Notes: generated by a model from the letters alone, not told the origin. A stretch of DNA of 64,000 nucleotides from Bilabrum cf. latius (GCA_965178125.1 OZ237744.1:1116001-1180000), one strand, 5' to 3'; shown: positions 9,014-21,270, counted from the first letter of the stretch. Program-made: numbers and translations.

Positions 9014-10005
9014 TCACTGCCTCCCCCTTTCAGAATCCGCTGGCGCCCCATCGCTGCCTGTCCTGTCTCCTGCGTGAGCTTCACCCGAGTGCTCCTGCTG
9101 CTCCTGCTGCTGCTGCTGCCCGCCGTCGACACCGTGCGTCTCTCCAGCTCCTGCTGCAGTGGATCCGCTGCTAGCTTGGGTCTTCGTGATCCCAACTGCT
9201 GCTGCTAGAGTCCCCAGCTGATCCTAGGCATAACCCCACCAGCCCTGTGCGCCTGTCTGTGTCCGTGCGCTGCCGCTGGACCCTGCAGGGGCTGCGGAAC
9301 TTCTTGAGGCATCGGTGGTGCTGTTAGGGTGCATCGTCCCATGCTATGCGATCGTTTGCTACGCTGAGCTGGCTGCGTCGCGGGGGTGATCTGCCGGGGC
9401 CCACCAAGACTACTAGGGAGATGCAGCTTCCGTATCTCTGGAATCGATCGCCGTCGGTAGAACAGGCGGCAATCCCAGAGCCTTGTCTATGCGATCCAAC
9501 CTGGCTAAAATTAGCTCATTGCGCTCCTCAAGAGCTTCGAAGCGCAGATTTCGGACTTTCTCCTTGTACTTTCTTCTCGTTTCCTTTGCCTCCTTGGCAT
9601 TCGCTGAGGCGATCTGGCTCCTGGTGTATTCGAATGACATGACAGCGACAGCTACAGAGAAGATGAACATCTCTGATATAAGGTCTGCTCCTTGTTGAAC
9701 AGCCGCTGATTCGGACAGATTCTTAATGCTCCGTGGTTCATGCCCAAGAAGCCGTACTTCCATTGTGATCATGAGCCTGTTTGTGGCGTTTCCAAAGCCA
9801 ACGCACATTGCCTTAAATCTTTCATGTGCTGCAGTTGGGGCGAGGGCTGCATTGAATCCGGCAGTTCTTTGCCATCGCAAGCGAGCATTTACGTTCGACT
9901 TGCTCAGCACTCACATTTTGCGTAGTCCTTGATCTATTTTGCAATGGGTTTCGCCAGCGTGCGAACAAGCAACGAACCTAGCTTCAGTAGCGGTATTTGT
10001 GCCAT
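9014..10005 (-). CDS. OPA3: OPA3-like mitochondrial protein (two exons, six in-frame UAG)
   Basis: Exon 1 is 9915-10005 and exon 2 is 9014-9828; the 86-base intron starts GTGAGTG and ends CTGCAG. The 301-residue product begins MAQIPLLKLGSLLVRTLAKP, the classic OPA3 targeting segment, and continues QIKDYAKSHERFKAM and then the conserved helix ADLISEMFIFSVAVAVMSFEY. Splicing restores the family spacing exactly. OPA3 proteins sit in mitochondrial membranes and affect mitochondrial shape. A coiled coil follows (KEAKETRRKYKEKVRNLRFEALEERNE is the visible helix region, residues ~100-130). The C-terminal ~130 residues are a Gln-rich extension that needs UAG read-through at 9413, 9410, 9359, 9344 and 9224; UAG 9934 lies in the conserved N-terminus where human OPA3 has Arg. 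It ends in TGA. Confidence 0.82.
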
Positions 10006-10282
10006 GGCCTCGCCTGCATCTGTTTTTCTGAGAGCTTTGTTGCAGTGGGGCCGGGTCAAGGCAGACGGGTGACGAGTGATTGCCCACCACACCACAAACC
10101 TGCCAGCAGTGCCACTTTGGTTGCACACATGCTTGCTGCGAGTTGCGCTGTAGCTTCGGGTGGTAAGTGCAGTGCTCGTGTGCGACCTGTGAATAACATT
10201 CGTGCCATACAGTCAATGCAACACAAGCCTAGCCACTTGATGTGGCACCCACCATACCCAGGCGCTCTCCGCCCACTGGCAG

Positions 10283-13200
10283 TCAGCCCGTGCTCATGCT
10301 GCCAAGCACGCGCTGCACCTCGCGCCGATTCACTGGCTTGCACAGTACCTCGTTCGCCCCGCTTGCAATGAAAGCCTCCTGGTCCTCCGGCAGTGCATTC
10401 CCGGTCACTCCCACGATAGTGACTCGGTTGATCAGCGGACTGGGGTCATGCCGCACAGCAGAAGCCATATCGGGTCCGGACAGTCGGGGCATGGAAAAGT
10501 CCAGCAGCACCAGATCCACAGCCCGCCCTTGCGCTCGCCCTCTGCTTGCATTTTGGTGCTCCCCCAGTGCCCTTGCTTGTTCCCTGAGGATTCGAAGCCC
10601 CTCTAGTCCATCGGATGCAGCCAACACCACAGCGTTGCAGTCGATCGACCTGACCATGCGTGATAAAAACAGCCTGTTGGTGCGGCTGTCATCAACCACC
10701 AGCACGGTTGCTCCCTTGCTAAGGTTTTCGCAGGCTGCATTCAATGTTTCTGACTCCTGTGGCAGCCCATGGACTGGCGCGGCAACCCCATCCGAGATTC
10801 CCACGGTCTGCTGCGAGACAGACCCTGCACCTGATCCATTTACTTCCGTCACTAGCTCTTCTGATACTACTGCAGCGGTAGCAAGACTACCCACACGATC
10901 TGCCACCGCTTCAAAGCTGCCTTCCATGTTCAAGTTCCCGCTGGCGCTGGCGCTCCCCTCCCCCGTCCTGCTGCTGCCCTCGTCTTGTGCCTCGGAGATG
11001 GCATCCAGCCCTCCCCCGGGGCTATCCCAGGCTACCAATACGTTCTGGTGCGCGCGTCGCTTGGCTTCTATCCCATCTCCATGCTTCCATTGCCCCTGCT
11101 CAGGCATTGAGGAGTCTAGCGCAAGACCTGTGTGTGATGACTCAAGCCCAGCGCTGGAGGAGGCAGCCGAGGCGCTTCGTGAGCTCGCTTGAGCTGGCCT
11201 TCCAGCATGGCCGATCGTCGAGTCCATCTCAAACCAGACGAAGAAGACACTGCCCTCGCCAACACGAGACGAGAAGCCGGCACAGGCATCGTGCATCCGC
11301 ATCACAGCAGCCGTGATGGCAAGCCCCAGACCAGACCCCTAACCTTCAGCGGTGAGGATGCCCGAGTGCAGCGTCTCGAAGGGAGTGAAGACCTTGCTCC
11401 AGTCCTTGCGCTGGATGCCTGGTCCCTCGTCAAGCACCCACAGACACACACCTACTTTGCCAGAGGACTATGCACCTTGTGGAAATGACGCAGACCCGTG
11501 CACTAGCGATGGAGTTGCACCCTCGTGCGCGCCTCGATCTCCGTTCGCGGGTGCGTCAACTCCTCCCGCTTCCCTATTTGAACCCCTGTGCTATATGCCG
11601 CCAGACACCTCACTTTTCTTGTCGCTCCCCTTGAAGTCGCCCTGGAGTCGAAGCCACAGCTCGTCATACTGCGACACCGTGTCTGGGGCTATCTGCGCAA
11701 GGGTCGCACACTGCTGAATGTGGTGGCTGCCGCGAGTTGTCGAAGTGTCCTAGCTACCGGCTGCAGCCACGAGAGATGCTTTCGAGATTACCCCTTCCCC
11801 CTTGGAGCCGGTGGTATCTTCATTCGGCTGCGCGTGCATGGCGACAGCGCCACCGGTACCGAGCCAGGGCGCGGTCCCCCGTCTCAGAGCACCCTGTGCC
11901 AAGCTGGCTTCGAGCGCCGCGGGGTCATTGGCCGACTTGCTTGCGCCAATTGGACTCCTTGGAGCGCTATTGCTGCTTCCTGCACTAATTGCAAAGCTGT
12001 GTGTACTAGCCACGGACTGCAAGGATGAGGATGCTCGGCGAGGCCTGGAGCCTGCAGTCCTGACATCCGCAATTCCTTCCGGGGCGACTCTGGCCCGACT
12101 TGTTCGCTCGGTTGCACCCAAAGTGCTGCTACTACGGCTGTCGCTGTCTCTTTGCTAGTGAGAAGCAGCAGGATAAGCCTCCGACACGATGCGGTGCAGA
12201 AGTGCGGTGGTGACAGGGCCAAGGGAGCGAGCTGCGGCCTTCCAGTCGTCCCTAGTCCACAGGTGGGGCGGGTTTGTGCTGGCCCCGAGCACAACTACCG
12301 GGCCGCTCCGCCGCCCCTCATCTGAATGGATTTCCTGTTTGCGCGGTGCCCCCGCGTTCATGAGCCTTGTGACCAGCTTTTCGTCTGGTCGGGACCACTT
12401 GAGCGCATTCGAGGCAAAGTTGTTCAGCGCGCCACGAACCCTGGTGGGGTCGCAGGTGAGCGTCCAGTCCTGTCCGACGCAAGGATGCGTGCAACGGACA
12501 AGAAGACGAACGCCCATGCCTTCCGCCTGCGACGCGAACGTGCGCTGAGTATCGCCAAGCACAGTCGGCAGCAGCTGCACTGGCCTCCTGACTATCTTTA
12601 GTCTACCGGACTCGATGTGCTGTAGGTCGAGCACATCGTTGAGCGTGGTCTGCATGGCCTCTGTGGCTGCCTCGAGCGAGGGCAGCGTGTCGTCGAAGAG
12701 ACCCACAGCCTCCTGTAGCAAGGCCTCGGTCTGGTCGGGACCTTCCTCGCTGCCGTGCGGCCCGCCGCTCCTAACTTGGTCCCTCCCCCTCACTCTTCGA
12801 CGAGACGTGGTTCTTCGTAGTCTTGATGCTTGGTAGGCAGACAGGGCCTACCGAACTCCACTGGCACCCTCCTGGCAGAAATCTAGACCCAGCACTACCG
12901 AGTTGAGAGGCACCCTGCACTCGTGCGACAGGAACCGGACCCTCGACTGCAGCGCAGCTTTCTGCTTTTCGGACACGTCCACTGCCTGATCCAGCTCCTT
13001 GGACTGCTGCGCGTACAGGTACACGCAGGCAAGGAGCACGGCCCTGAGCGCCACGTGCGCAAGCCGCACCAAGAGGTCAGTGGACACGTTGCGACGCACA
13101 ACTTCGGTCGCGTCCGTTGATAGCAGAGCCCTCAATGGGCGACTACCCCATTCCGAGGGGCACCGGCCCCAGTGGTTGGGCAGCCCGGCGATGCGCACGT

Positions 13201-15343
13201 AGGCACAAGCGCATATTCTCGTCGCGTCAAAGAGCACGTCCTCCTAGAGCTGCTGCGGCACGAGCATCTCGAGAAACATGAGCACGGCGAGGACCTTGAG
13301 AGCAGCCCCCAGGCTGGCCGACCGATCCATGCCGGCCTGCACTAGCGGAGACACAACACGGTGCACTACTCTGGTGCCCCTGTGCTAGAAGGCCCGCATC
13401 TCCATAAAGTGCTGGGTCTCGGACACGCCGGTGCCCTGCCCTAAGCACGACAGCGCGCCCAAGCCGACGATGGCAACCTCGTGGACGCATGCGGTGCCTC
13501 GAATTGTATCCGAATCCATCACGACGCGAGGTGCGGTTGCGACACTATGATGCAGCCCTCGCAACCTGCGACGTTTGACTGGTATCGCGGGGGTCATGCA
13601 GCTGGGCACGGCACCGCAGCAACACGGCCGCACGCAGGCCGTCACGCACGCAAGCTCCGCGTCGAGTACACTGCATCTAGATTGTTCCCTCACACCCCTT
13701 TGCTTGGCTCTGACCCACGCTGTCGACTGATGGGCAGCATCCTAAGTTGTCTCGTCCATGCCCCTACTCGGAGTCATCGCAATGAGCAATAGGGAGAGCG
13801 CCATGCACGGCAGCCACACCAGCACTGACACGCTGAACAGCCCAAGGGCGCCAAGGCTGCCGGGGTCTGTCGGCAAGGAGAAAATGGGAGTCGATCTTCC
13901 TCCGAATCGATCGAGCTCGTTCAGTGTTGAATAAGTGGACGGCCAAGACAACGGGAAGGACCCGTTGGCTGGGATTCGCAAGGGGAGGACACCCGCCCTG
14001 CTGGCTGCAGGGATGGCCTCGAGCAGTTCCACGGCGTACATGGCCGCACTCACTTCTGCCTGCGTGGCATATGACATGCACCATGACAGTCGCGGGCTGC
14101 TGGAAATCCTGTTGTGCAACGCGGACAGGCTGCATGCTGGCTCCATCGCCCGCCCGGGCGAGCACGCCGAGCTGCTGTCTCGCGTGCCCACCTCCTGCAA
14201 CAACCGTGCTTCTGCCGCCCTCACGCGGTCTGCTCCAGCAAGCATGCGCTCTGGCACAGCCAACGTGCCCGCTTCCCCCACAGCAGTGGGAGGAGGAGCC
14301 ACAGCCTCAATCTGACCCAGGATGCTCGCCTGCTGCAGCAGAGACAGGAACAGCACCGGTTTGTCGTTGTATCCCCGCACATCTGTGAGGAGAGATACGG
14401 AGTCACCTACATCGCTCGCATTCCTCGCTTCCTCCAGCAGACCCCGCAGCCGTTCCACCTGCCCCAGCCCGTGCTCAGCAACGGCACCAGATGAAGCCAG
14501 GCGCGACACTCCCAGGGCGGAAGAGCCCACCGTGTACATCAATCCGCCGAGCCCAGCGAGGAGGAGCATCCAGAAGACCCTGACCCGCTTCAGACGGAAC
14601 TCAACCTCTGGCCGAGCGGCAGACGTCGCACCGATGATCAGCGACACGACGAGAGCGAGAGATGATGCGGCCGCGGTGATCCAGACGCGCGCCAGGGCGC
14701 CCAGCTGCGAATCGTCTCCACTAGCTACATCCCCAACTGTGACAGCCTCTCCTGATAGCATGGACGAGATCCCGTGGCCCATGACAACTAAGTTGCCTTG
14801 AATAGAGCTCTGGTACACAAGGAGCGGACCCTGGCCGAACAAGCCACCCTCTGTAGTTGACGGAACGTACCGCGAAAGGCTCTCGCAAAGGACCGCGATC
14901 GCCAGAAGCCACATGAGAATTGATACGAGGGCGTGCCTGCCCCATCGCTTGTACGAAAAGCAATTCATCGGGTAACCCGCGCCGCACCACTCCAGCAGCA
15001 ATACAGTGGAGCTGTACAGTGCGGCGAGAAGGCCGTGTAGTACAACTACGACTGATCCGACCCCTACTGCGGATTGACCAATCTTAACGGCTTCATCCAA
15101 GGGGTAGGTCGGGATGGTAGCATCTTCAGGCTGTTGCACTGGAACTGCGAATTCCGTTTCAAAGCCCAAGTTCCACCTCCAGACCGATGCAGACCCCAGC
15201 ATGAATGCTGCGATTTCCATCCCAACAGTAACCACAATAATAGGGCCTGCTGTCGCTATAAGCAACCAACCAGAATAAGAGCAAATAGCCTCGTACGCCA
15301 TCACAGTTTGGGCTGACGACCTCTGCACTGCAGGCGGGAGCAT
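10283..15343 (-). CDS. Membrane-bound hybrid histidine kinase with receiver domain (nine in-frame UAG)
   Basis: A single 1686-residue frame from ATG 15343 to TGA, crossing TAG at 13742, 13385, 13244, 12848, 12155, 11750, 11591, 11468 and 11339. Residues ~1-700 hold several hydrophobic helices (for example GWLLIATAGPIIVVTVGM and WMLLLAGLGGLMYTVG) flanking a loop-rich sensor. The H-box is VRFLSHECRVPLNSV with phospho-acceptor His ~807; the N-box is LNNFASNALKW near 980; G1 is DEGPGI, the F-box VFTPFETL and G2 GSGLGLAI near 1310-1340. A long low-complexity insert separates N-box from G1. The C-terminal receiver has VLVVDDSRTN, phospho-acceptor Asp ~1615 in LVLLDFSMP, and LCKPVN. It should autophosphorylate on His and relay to its own Asp. 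Under the standard code it shatters into at least six pieces. Confidence 0.85.
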
Positions 15344-15564
15344 GCTGACTCAAAGCTTGTTCCACCGGAGCGAGTTCACGAACACCATTTGAGCACCCTG
15401 CAGAGTACGTATCGTATGACGTGCAGCACTACGGTGACCTGCAGCGGGACGACAAGCTGCTTCTTGTCTTCATCATCTGAGTGGTCGCAAGCTCAGAGTC
15501 CGCATATTAACGCGGGCACGGTCGCAACTTTATCACATTTCGTGGCATGAACGATAGATTTCTG

Positions 15565-16737
15565 TCACATTCCAATCAGCTTCATGAGTGCAGCCTCAAG
15601 GTCCCTATCGCTTTCGATGTAAGCGGCCTCGCACTCCTCGGCCGGCTTGCCAGAAGGCCCAGACAACCGGAGGCCCATCTCTCGATCCAAGCTCACCGAC
15701 GGCAGTGCAATGCACGCATCAGCCATGGGTTCATCGCTGCTGCCAGTCGCAGCTGTTGCCCCACCGCTGGCCGCCTCTACGGGACCAGCACCAGCACCAG
15801 CACCAGCACCAGCACCAGTGCCAGTGCCAGTGCCAGCACCAGCACCAGCACCAGCACCAGTGCCAGTGCCAGTGCCTGTGCCAGTGCCAGTGCCAGTGCC
15901 AGTGCCAGTGCCAGCACCAGCACCAGCACCAGCACCAGCACCAGTGCAAGTGCTTGAACCAGAGGCAGAGGCAGAGGCAGAGGCAGAGGCAGAGGCAGAG
16001 GCGCGCGCGCGTGCGGCCGCGCCCCACCAGTCTTCATCTTCGACCGATGCTCGTCCGGGCTTCTTGCTGTCTCCTTTGGGCGCCGTCTGAAAGAGTGCGG
16101 CTTCTAGGTCCAGCAGTTCCCTGAGGAAGCCCCTGTTGGGCCCGACGGAAGGCCGCGAGGCCCGCAGCAGCAGCAGGCCCTCGGCAAGCGTGAGCCCGGG
16201 GCGAGCCATCAGCCAGGCGAGGATGATGCTGGCGCTGCGGCTCTGTCCAGCATTACAGTGAACGAGGACTGACCGTAATCGGATTGATTCGGCCCCTGAG
16301 TCTGGTGGCCCGGTGGCGGGAGTCGTCCCCTTCGCCGGCGCCGGCGGCAACCCCCCGCTGGTGGAGGAAGCGGCAGCTGCAACTGCGTCGTCGAGCAAAT
16401 GCTCGGCCCTCAGGAATGCATCAAGGGTGCGGGCTCCTGGCTCAAGCAAGTTAGTAATTGCGAACGATTCAGCGTCGATCATCCCGCATTCGCCGACAAG
16501 CCCGCTGCTGGCACACCTGCTATGCTCTGCAACATCGAAAACGGACTCGGCGCGCTCGGTCGACGGCGCCCGGCTCAGTGCTGCCAAAGCACCGTCTGGA
16601 ATGCTCGAACCTGGCTCCACACACCGTACGATCCTCGCAATTCCGCGGGCGATGATTTCGTCTGGTTCTTCGCCGACTGGGCGCGATCCAAGTATTAAGC
16701 CAGGAAGCACTTCATTTGCCGAGAAGCGCGCACTCAT
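15565..16737 (-). CDS. Dual-specificity protein phosphatase with Ala-Gly/Thr-Gly repeat tail
   Basis: A 390-residue protein. It begins with a DSP-type N-terminus (ANEVLPGLILGSRPVG) and has the catalytic P-loop VLVHCNAGQSRSASIILAWLM, the HCx5R signature with Cys as nucleophile. The following GLLLLRASRPSVGPNRGFL matches the helix after the P-loop in DSPc proteins. A ~100-residue insert separates the N-terminal strand from the P-loop. The C-terminal third is a repeat region (residues ~245-330; Ala-Ser, then Gly-Ala and Gly-Thr dipeptides) encoded by a minisatellite. The start ATG is 16735-16737 and the stop is TGA. It should dephosphorylate Ser/Thr/Tyr in signalling proteins; the substrate is unknown. 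Confidence 0.85.
   Translation of the reverse strand: MSARFSANEVLPGLILGSRPVGEEPDEIIARGIARIVRCVEPGSSIPDGALAALSRAPSTERAESVFDVAEHSRCASSGLVGECGMIDAESFAITNLLEPGARTLDAFLRAEHLLDDAVAAAASSTSGGLPPAPAKGTTPATGPPDSGAESIRLRSVLVHCNAGQSRSASIILAWLMARPGLTLAEGLLLLRASRPSVGPNRGFLRELLDLEAALFQTAPKGDSKKPGRASVEDEDWWGAAARARASASASASASASASGSSTCTGAGAGAGAGAGTGTGTGTGTGTGTGTGTGAGAGAGAGTGTGTGAGAGAGAGAGPVEAASGGATAATGSSDEPMADACIALPSVSLDREMGLRLSGPSGKPAEECEAAYIESDRDLEAALMKLIGM
15784..16001 (+). repeat. Six-base minisatellite inside the phosphatase gene
   Basis: Tandem CCAGCA/CCAGTG units (about 15784-15950) followed by GAGGCA units (about 15962-16001). All units are multiples of three, so length changes keep the frame. Confidence 0.9.
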
Positions 16738-16979
16738 TTAAGGAGCTCACGCAATGTCAACGATTTATTGGGACTGACGTATGGGTCACTGCTGCGAGAT
16801 CCGCCCAGTTTTGCTCCACTGGATGACGACTTCGGAGACCGGAAGACACTGCCAGCAGCAGCTCGTGGGAACGACGCGCTTGGTTGCAATCCAGAACTGC
16901 AGGACCCAACACGCGATCCGGGGGACAGTGTACCCGACACCCTCTGCTCGAGGGAGGCGAGCATACTGGAAGCACCAGG

Positions 16980-19900
16980 TCAGGGCTACCCCCCATCCAC
17001 CCGCCCCTTGCCAGCCACCTCCACCACGAGCATCTCCCCCCTCTCCTGCGTGGTTGCTCGCAGCGGACGGTCAGGGAACAAGTCGCGCACGTCCCTGTTG
17101 CGCACCTGATCCGCGGCTCGCACCCCGGTCACTCGCTTGAGCCCCCCCGGGCTCGCCGCCCTCACCCACGCCCTCACCTTGTCGGGCGCGGCCCGCTCCA
17201 CCTCGAAGGCATCGGGCATGATCCGATCCTTCTGCTGGCCGTACCGCCGAGCGTTGTCCTCAACGTGTCGCCGAACCAGAGGGTGCCTGTTCCCCAGGAC
17301 GGGCGGCTCCGGGGAGTGCAGGTTGCGCCACGCAACTGCCTGGGCCTCGAGGGGCTCCACCGGTGCAGTCCTCGTCGGGACCTTGTTCCGGTCTTGGGTC
17401 CCGTCCCCCCGCACCCCGGCCTGCCCCGCCTTGGCCCGCATGGTCCTCTCCGCAGCGGCCGCCTCCTCCGGCAGGGGCAGCAGCCGCCCGCCCGGCCGCT
17501 TGCCCCCCACCGCAGTCCGGCGCGGCCTGCCCTGACTGCCCGCGCCGCTACTGCCCTGTTCCCTAGCCTGCTGTTCCGCAAGCCCGCCGTCCCCAGCCAG
17601 AGCGTAGTTGCGAGTGTAGGTCGTGTCCTCGATCTGCCCGCTGAGCCACATGTGCGGCGGGAGTGTCCAGCGGAACCCCCTCTCCTAGCCGGCGCCGCGC
17701 CTGGCGTCCACAGTGCCCGCAAGGTAACCGCCACCAGGGGCCTGCCCGAGCCCGCGGGCGCCCGTGTCCAGCCCGCGCCCGCCCCCTGCGCCCCCACCCA
17801 CGCGCGTGGCCAGGGCACCCCCAGTCATCAGCCCGGAACCGCCGGCACCGGAGCCCCAACGCCCCGCGGCACCGTGACCCGTCGCGCGGGCCGCCTGGTG
17901 ACCCGCCCCAGGGCCCCCGATGTGGTGCTTGACGCGCCCGTCGGGGCCCCCCGCCCGTGCGTGCTCCAGCACCGATCGAGGCGAGTACCCCACCCTTCGA
18001 GAGGCCTGCGACGTGTCCTGACTCGCCGCGTCGTCGATGGCCCCGCCCGCAGCCCTGCCGCCGCCGGGCGCTGACCCGAAGCGGTCCTGCTCCTTCCTGG
18101 GATCGTAGCCCCCGCTGCTGCCGCGCACCTGGTCCGCCGCCAGGGGCTTGAACGACGTCGAGAACTTGTCCCTGTGGCGAGTGCGCTGCTCCAGTCGAGA
18201 CATGCGCGTGGCTGCCTTGACCGTGAGTCCCTTTGGCCAGGGCTGTCCCGCCGCCAGACCGCAGCCCGGGAGCAGCACCGCTGTTCCAGCCCCAGCCCCA
18301 GCCCCAGCCCGCCCGTCCTCCCCGTCCCTACCACCTCCCTTGGACTCGGCCATGCCCGCCACTCCACCACGACCCCGAGTAGTCGTGCCCCGCATAGCAC
18401 CTGCCGCGGCGGTCTGCGCCCTCCCCCTCCCCACGATGGTGCTGGTATTGGCGGTGCGGCGGGTCATGCTCCCCGCGATCCCGCCAGTGTTCCCCAGCAT
18501 GGTGGAGGCCCCGTTGAGTGTGACACTCATCCCACCCGCTAGAGAATTGCTCGTCACACCCATGGTGCCACCCATCCCCTGCTCCTCATATGCCTGGTGC
18601 TCCATCGCCGACGACTCCCCCATCTTCTCCTTGAAGGCCCGCGCGAACGCAGCTGCGCTCTTGCCCGCGCTCACGAGCCTCTTCTCTCTCGCCGCCGCGG
18701 CGAAGACCCGCTTGGTCGGGTCCACGATGCGACCGCCCTTGCCCGTGCCGCGCACCATCACCGGGCCCTCCCTAAAGGCCCAGGGGTCGTACTCCGGACC
18801 GGCCTGGTCCAGCAGCACGGCCTGTCCCGCGGAGGTGGCACGGAGGTAGGCATCCATGGCCCGCTGCCTCTCCTTCTGGCCCTGCTTGCCCGGCCTGGAG
18901 TCGATCTTGCGGCGGATGGACCCTTGGATGGTCCCGTATACTTTGCGCTCCCACTCCCGGTGCATGGTGGCCGCGTCCCTCCTGCGCTTGTCTTCCACGG
19001 GTCGGATCTTGCGCGCGTGCACCTTGGCGTACATGCGGTCTCCGGCCTCGATCGTGGCCAGCCTGTCCTTGAGCTGCTTGTCGTCCATCTCCTGCTTGAG
19101 CTCAAGGGCTTTGGCCTGCCGCGCCTGCCTGGTCCTGTCTCTGTCCATCTCCGCAGCCTGCCTCTCCATGTGCCTCGCGATGACAACCGCCCGCTTCCTC
19201 CCCTCCTCCCTCGCCTTGGCAGCGCGACCCCGCCGCTCCTCTGCGAGCCGCACCGCGGTTGACTCGAACTCGTCGATCACCTGGGCTGCGGCATCGGCCC
19301 CAGCGCCCTCCCCCATTAGCCCAGCACGCTTGGCAATCTCTCCCGCGGTCGGTGGCCGGTTGCTACGTCTCGACCTGGAAGTGGACCCAGGCCCAAATGC
19401 GCCCCTGCTCAGCGCATCATGGGCGGCTTCAGCCGCGGCCTGCTGCACCAGCGCGGTTTTCTCCAACGCAGACATGCCGGTGGTATCCGGGCTCCGGTGG
19501 CGGCTCCGGCGGCTCCCGCCCCCGCGCGAAGCAGACAACGAGGCAGGGGTAGGTGGGAACACACCCGTCCCTGTGCCGCCAAAGCCACCGCTCGGCGTCA
19601 GAGCAGAAGCGGGTGATGCTGCGCCCAGAACCACGCTATCCGGGGCCCGAGGACTGTCCTCCCCCCAAGGACCACCGGGACTCGGGCTGGGGCTGCCCTT
19701 GCCGCTCGCGCCGCGCCCAGCGCCCGCGCCCCTGGTCGCAAACCTTGCCACAGGGGTGGGTACCGCCCCGCTTCTAACGCTTCCCCGCCCGCTGCCTGTC
19801 TCCCCCACGTCCTGCAGCCCCCTGCTCCGGCGAGCGGCAGACACGTCCCCCATGCCCCCCTATCGGGGACTCCGGGGGCTCCTCGGTCGGTCGCCCAGCA

Positions 19901-21088
19901 CGTCATCGTCGTCGCCGTCATCGAAGCTGTTCTGCATCCTCCCTGCCCCAGTGCGCAGGGCGGCGAGACCCCGCGTGCCAGGCCGCTGCACGCCCGCGAG
20001 GTTGTCGGGGAGCCGCAGGTGAACCGGCTGCTGGTCTTGCTGCTGGTCTTGGTGGTTGCGCATGCCCGGAGGGGACCCTGTGCTGCTGCCCACCGGCGAC
20101 CCATCGCTGCCATTCAGCGCGGCTTCATCGGCGAATGCCACGGAGCGAGATGGGCTTGGGCTGCGGGATGGGCGCTCCGGCACATGCACGTGCGCTGGTC
20201 TGCGCGGTGGCGGTGGCGGTGCGTTGCCGCTGCTGCCCCTTCGCCTGCCGTGAGCCTCTCGCAGAGCGGCGACCGGTGAGAACTGGTGCTGGTTCTGCTG
20301 CTGGCTGCGCCCCGCACTGTGCATGCGTGCTGCAGCAGGGGCCCGGGGCAGCACGCCGCTGGCAGGAGTCCCAGACTGCAGCCTGACCCGACCACCAGCC
20401 GCTGCCCCGACCCCCTGCCACGCCTGGCCGCTCCTAGCACCATTGAAAGCGCCACCATGAATATCAGAATGGGACATGGACGGCTTCATGGCCCTGCTGC
20501 CACTACCCGCCCCGCTGCCACCGCTACTGCTTCGCCTGCGAGACGAGTGCACGCTGCCGACTCCTCCTATCCCGTCGCTTCGTCCGGATGGAAGTGCTGT
20601 GGGTGGAGCAACACCTGGAGATCCTACGTGTGAGATGAATCCTCCCATTGCGGCTCCGTCGCCGTCCGGATCGATGGCCGGGCGTGCCGAGCCGGGCCGA
20701 CTTCTGGACGCCGCTGGTAATGCATCCCCGCGGGCCGATCGTTCGGCAGCTGGGCTGGATTCTGAAACTAGAGAACGCTATGAGTAGATGCTGCCACTAG
20801 CACCGATGGCAGTAGCGCCAGTGGTGCGCCCGCCTGCTCTTGCAGTCTGGTCGGACACAGCAGCTCGCATCAATGCTTCTTGTCCGACGACATCCCGAAT
20901 TCGATCCACGCGGGGTCCAGGCTGCGATATAAAGCAATTTATTTGTATTCGACGGGGGGCAACTCTTAATTGTTTCGTGCAGCAGCGAAAGAGCCATGGA
21001 TTTCAGGTCCGCTCACCTGTATCGCTCCGCCGTGGTCTGCTGACCGCCCTATTCTTGCTTTTGGTACCGGCGGTCGTCTAGATGCCAT
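16980..21088 (-). CDS. Coiled-coil protein of unknown function (two exons, four in-frame UAG)
   Basis: Exon 1 is 21017-21088 (MASRRPPVPKARIGR) and exon 2 is 16980-20921; the 95-base intron starts GTGAGC and ends ATCGCAG, in phase 0. The product has 1337 residues, with TAG at 20778, 19860, 17685 and 16986 read through; the stop is TGA. The N-terminal ~500 residues are Ser/Gly/Pro-rich. A charged, Lys/Arg/Glu-rich helical stretch at about residues 565-800 includes AEERRGRAAKAREEGRKRA and is followed by a conserved-looking globular piece (YDPWAFREGPVMVRG). The C-terminal part (HPLVRRHVEDNARRYGQ; VTGVRAADQVRNRDVRDLF) also looks structured. No family is recognised; a cytoskeletal or axonemal protein is only a guess. 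An open frame continues after the TGA (see findings). Confidence 0.65.
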
Positions 21089-21270
21089 CGAGTGAGGACG
21101 TGCTGCGGATGGGCACCCTGCTGTTTGCTAGGCTATCGAACCAATGGTGGATCTAGTACTAAATTTGCAGTGGGCTCAACGGAACTGCTTCGCGGTCGCA
21201 ACATCTGCAGTAGGTCGCAGCTAGAGATCGCATTCAGATGCAGACAAACATGACAAAATTGTGAACCATG

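Noticed and set aside
10283-15343. Genes with internal TAGs being pseudogenes
   Set aside because: Only TAG interrupts them; TAA and TGA do not, frames are otherwise intact over kilobases, and essential single-copy-type genes (SF3A3, CDC23, USP5, GTF2H5) are affected. Decay would produce all three stops and frequent indels.
15784-16001. CRISPR-like array
   Set aside because: Simple six-base coding minisatellite without unique spacers; no cas genes, and the genome is eukaryotic.
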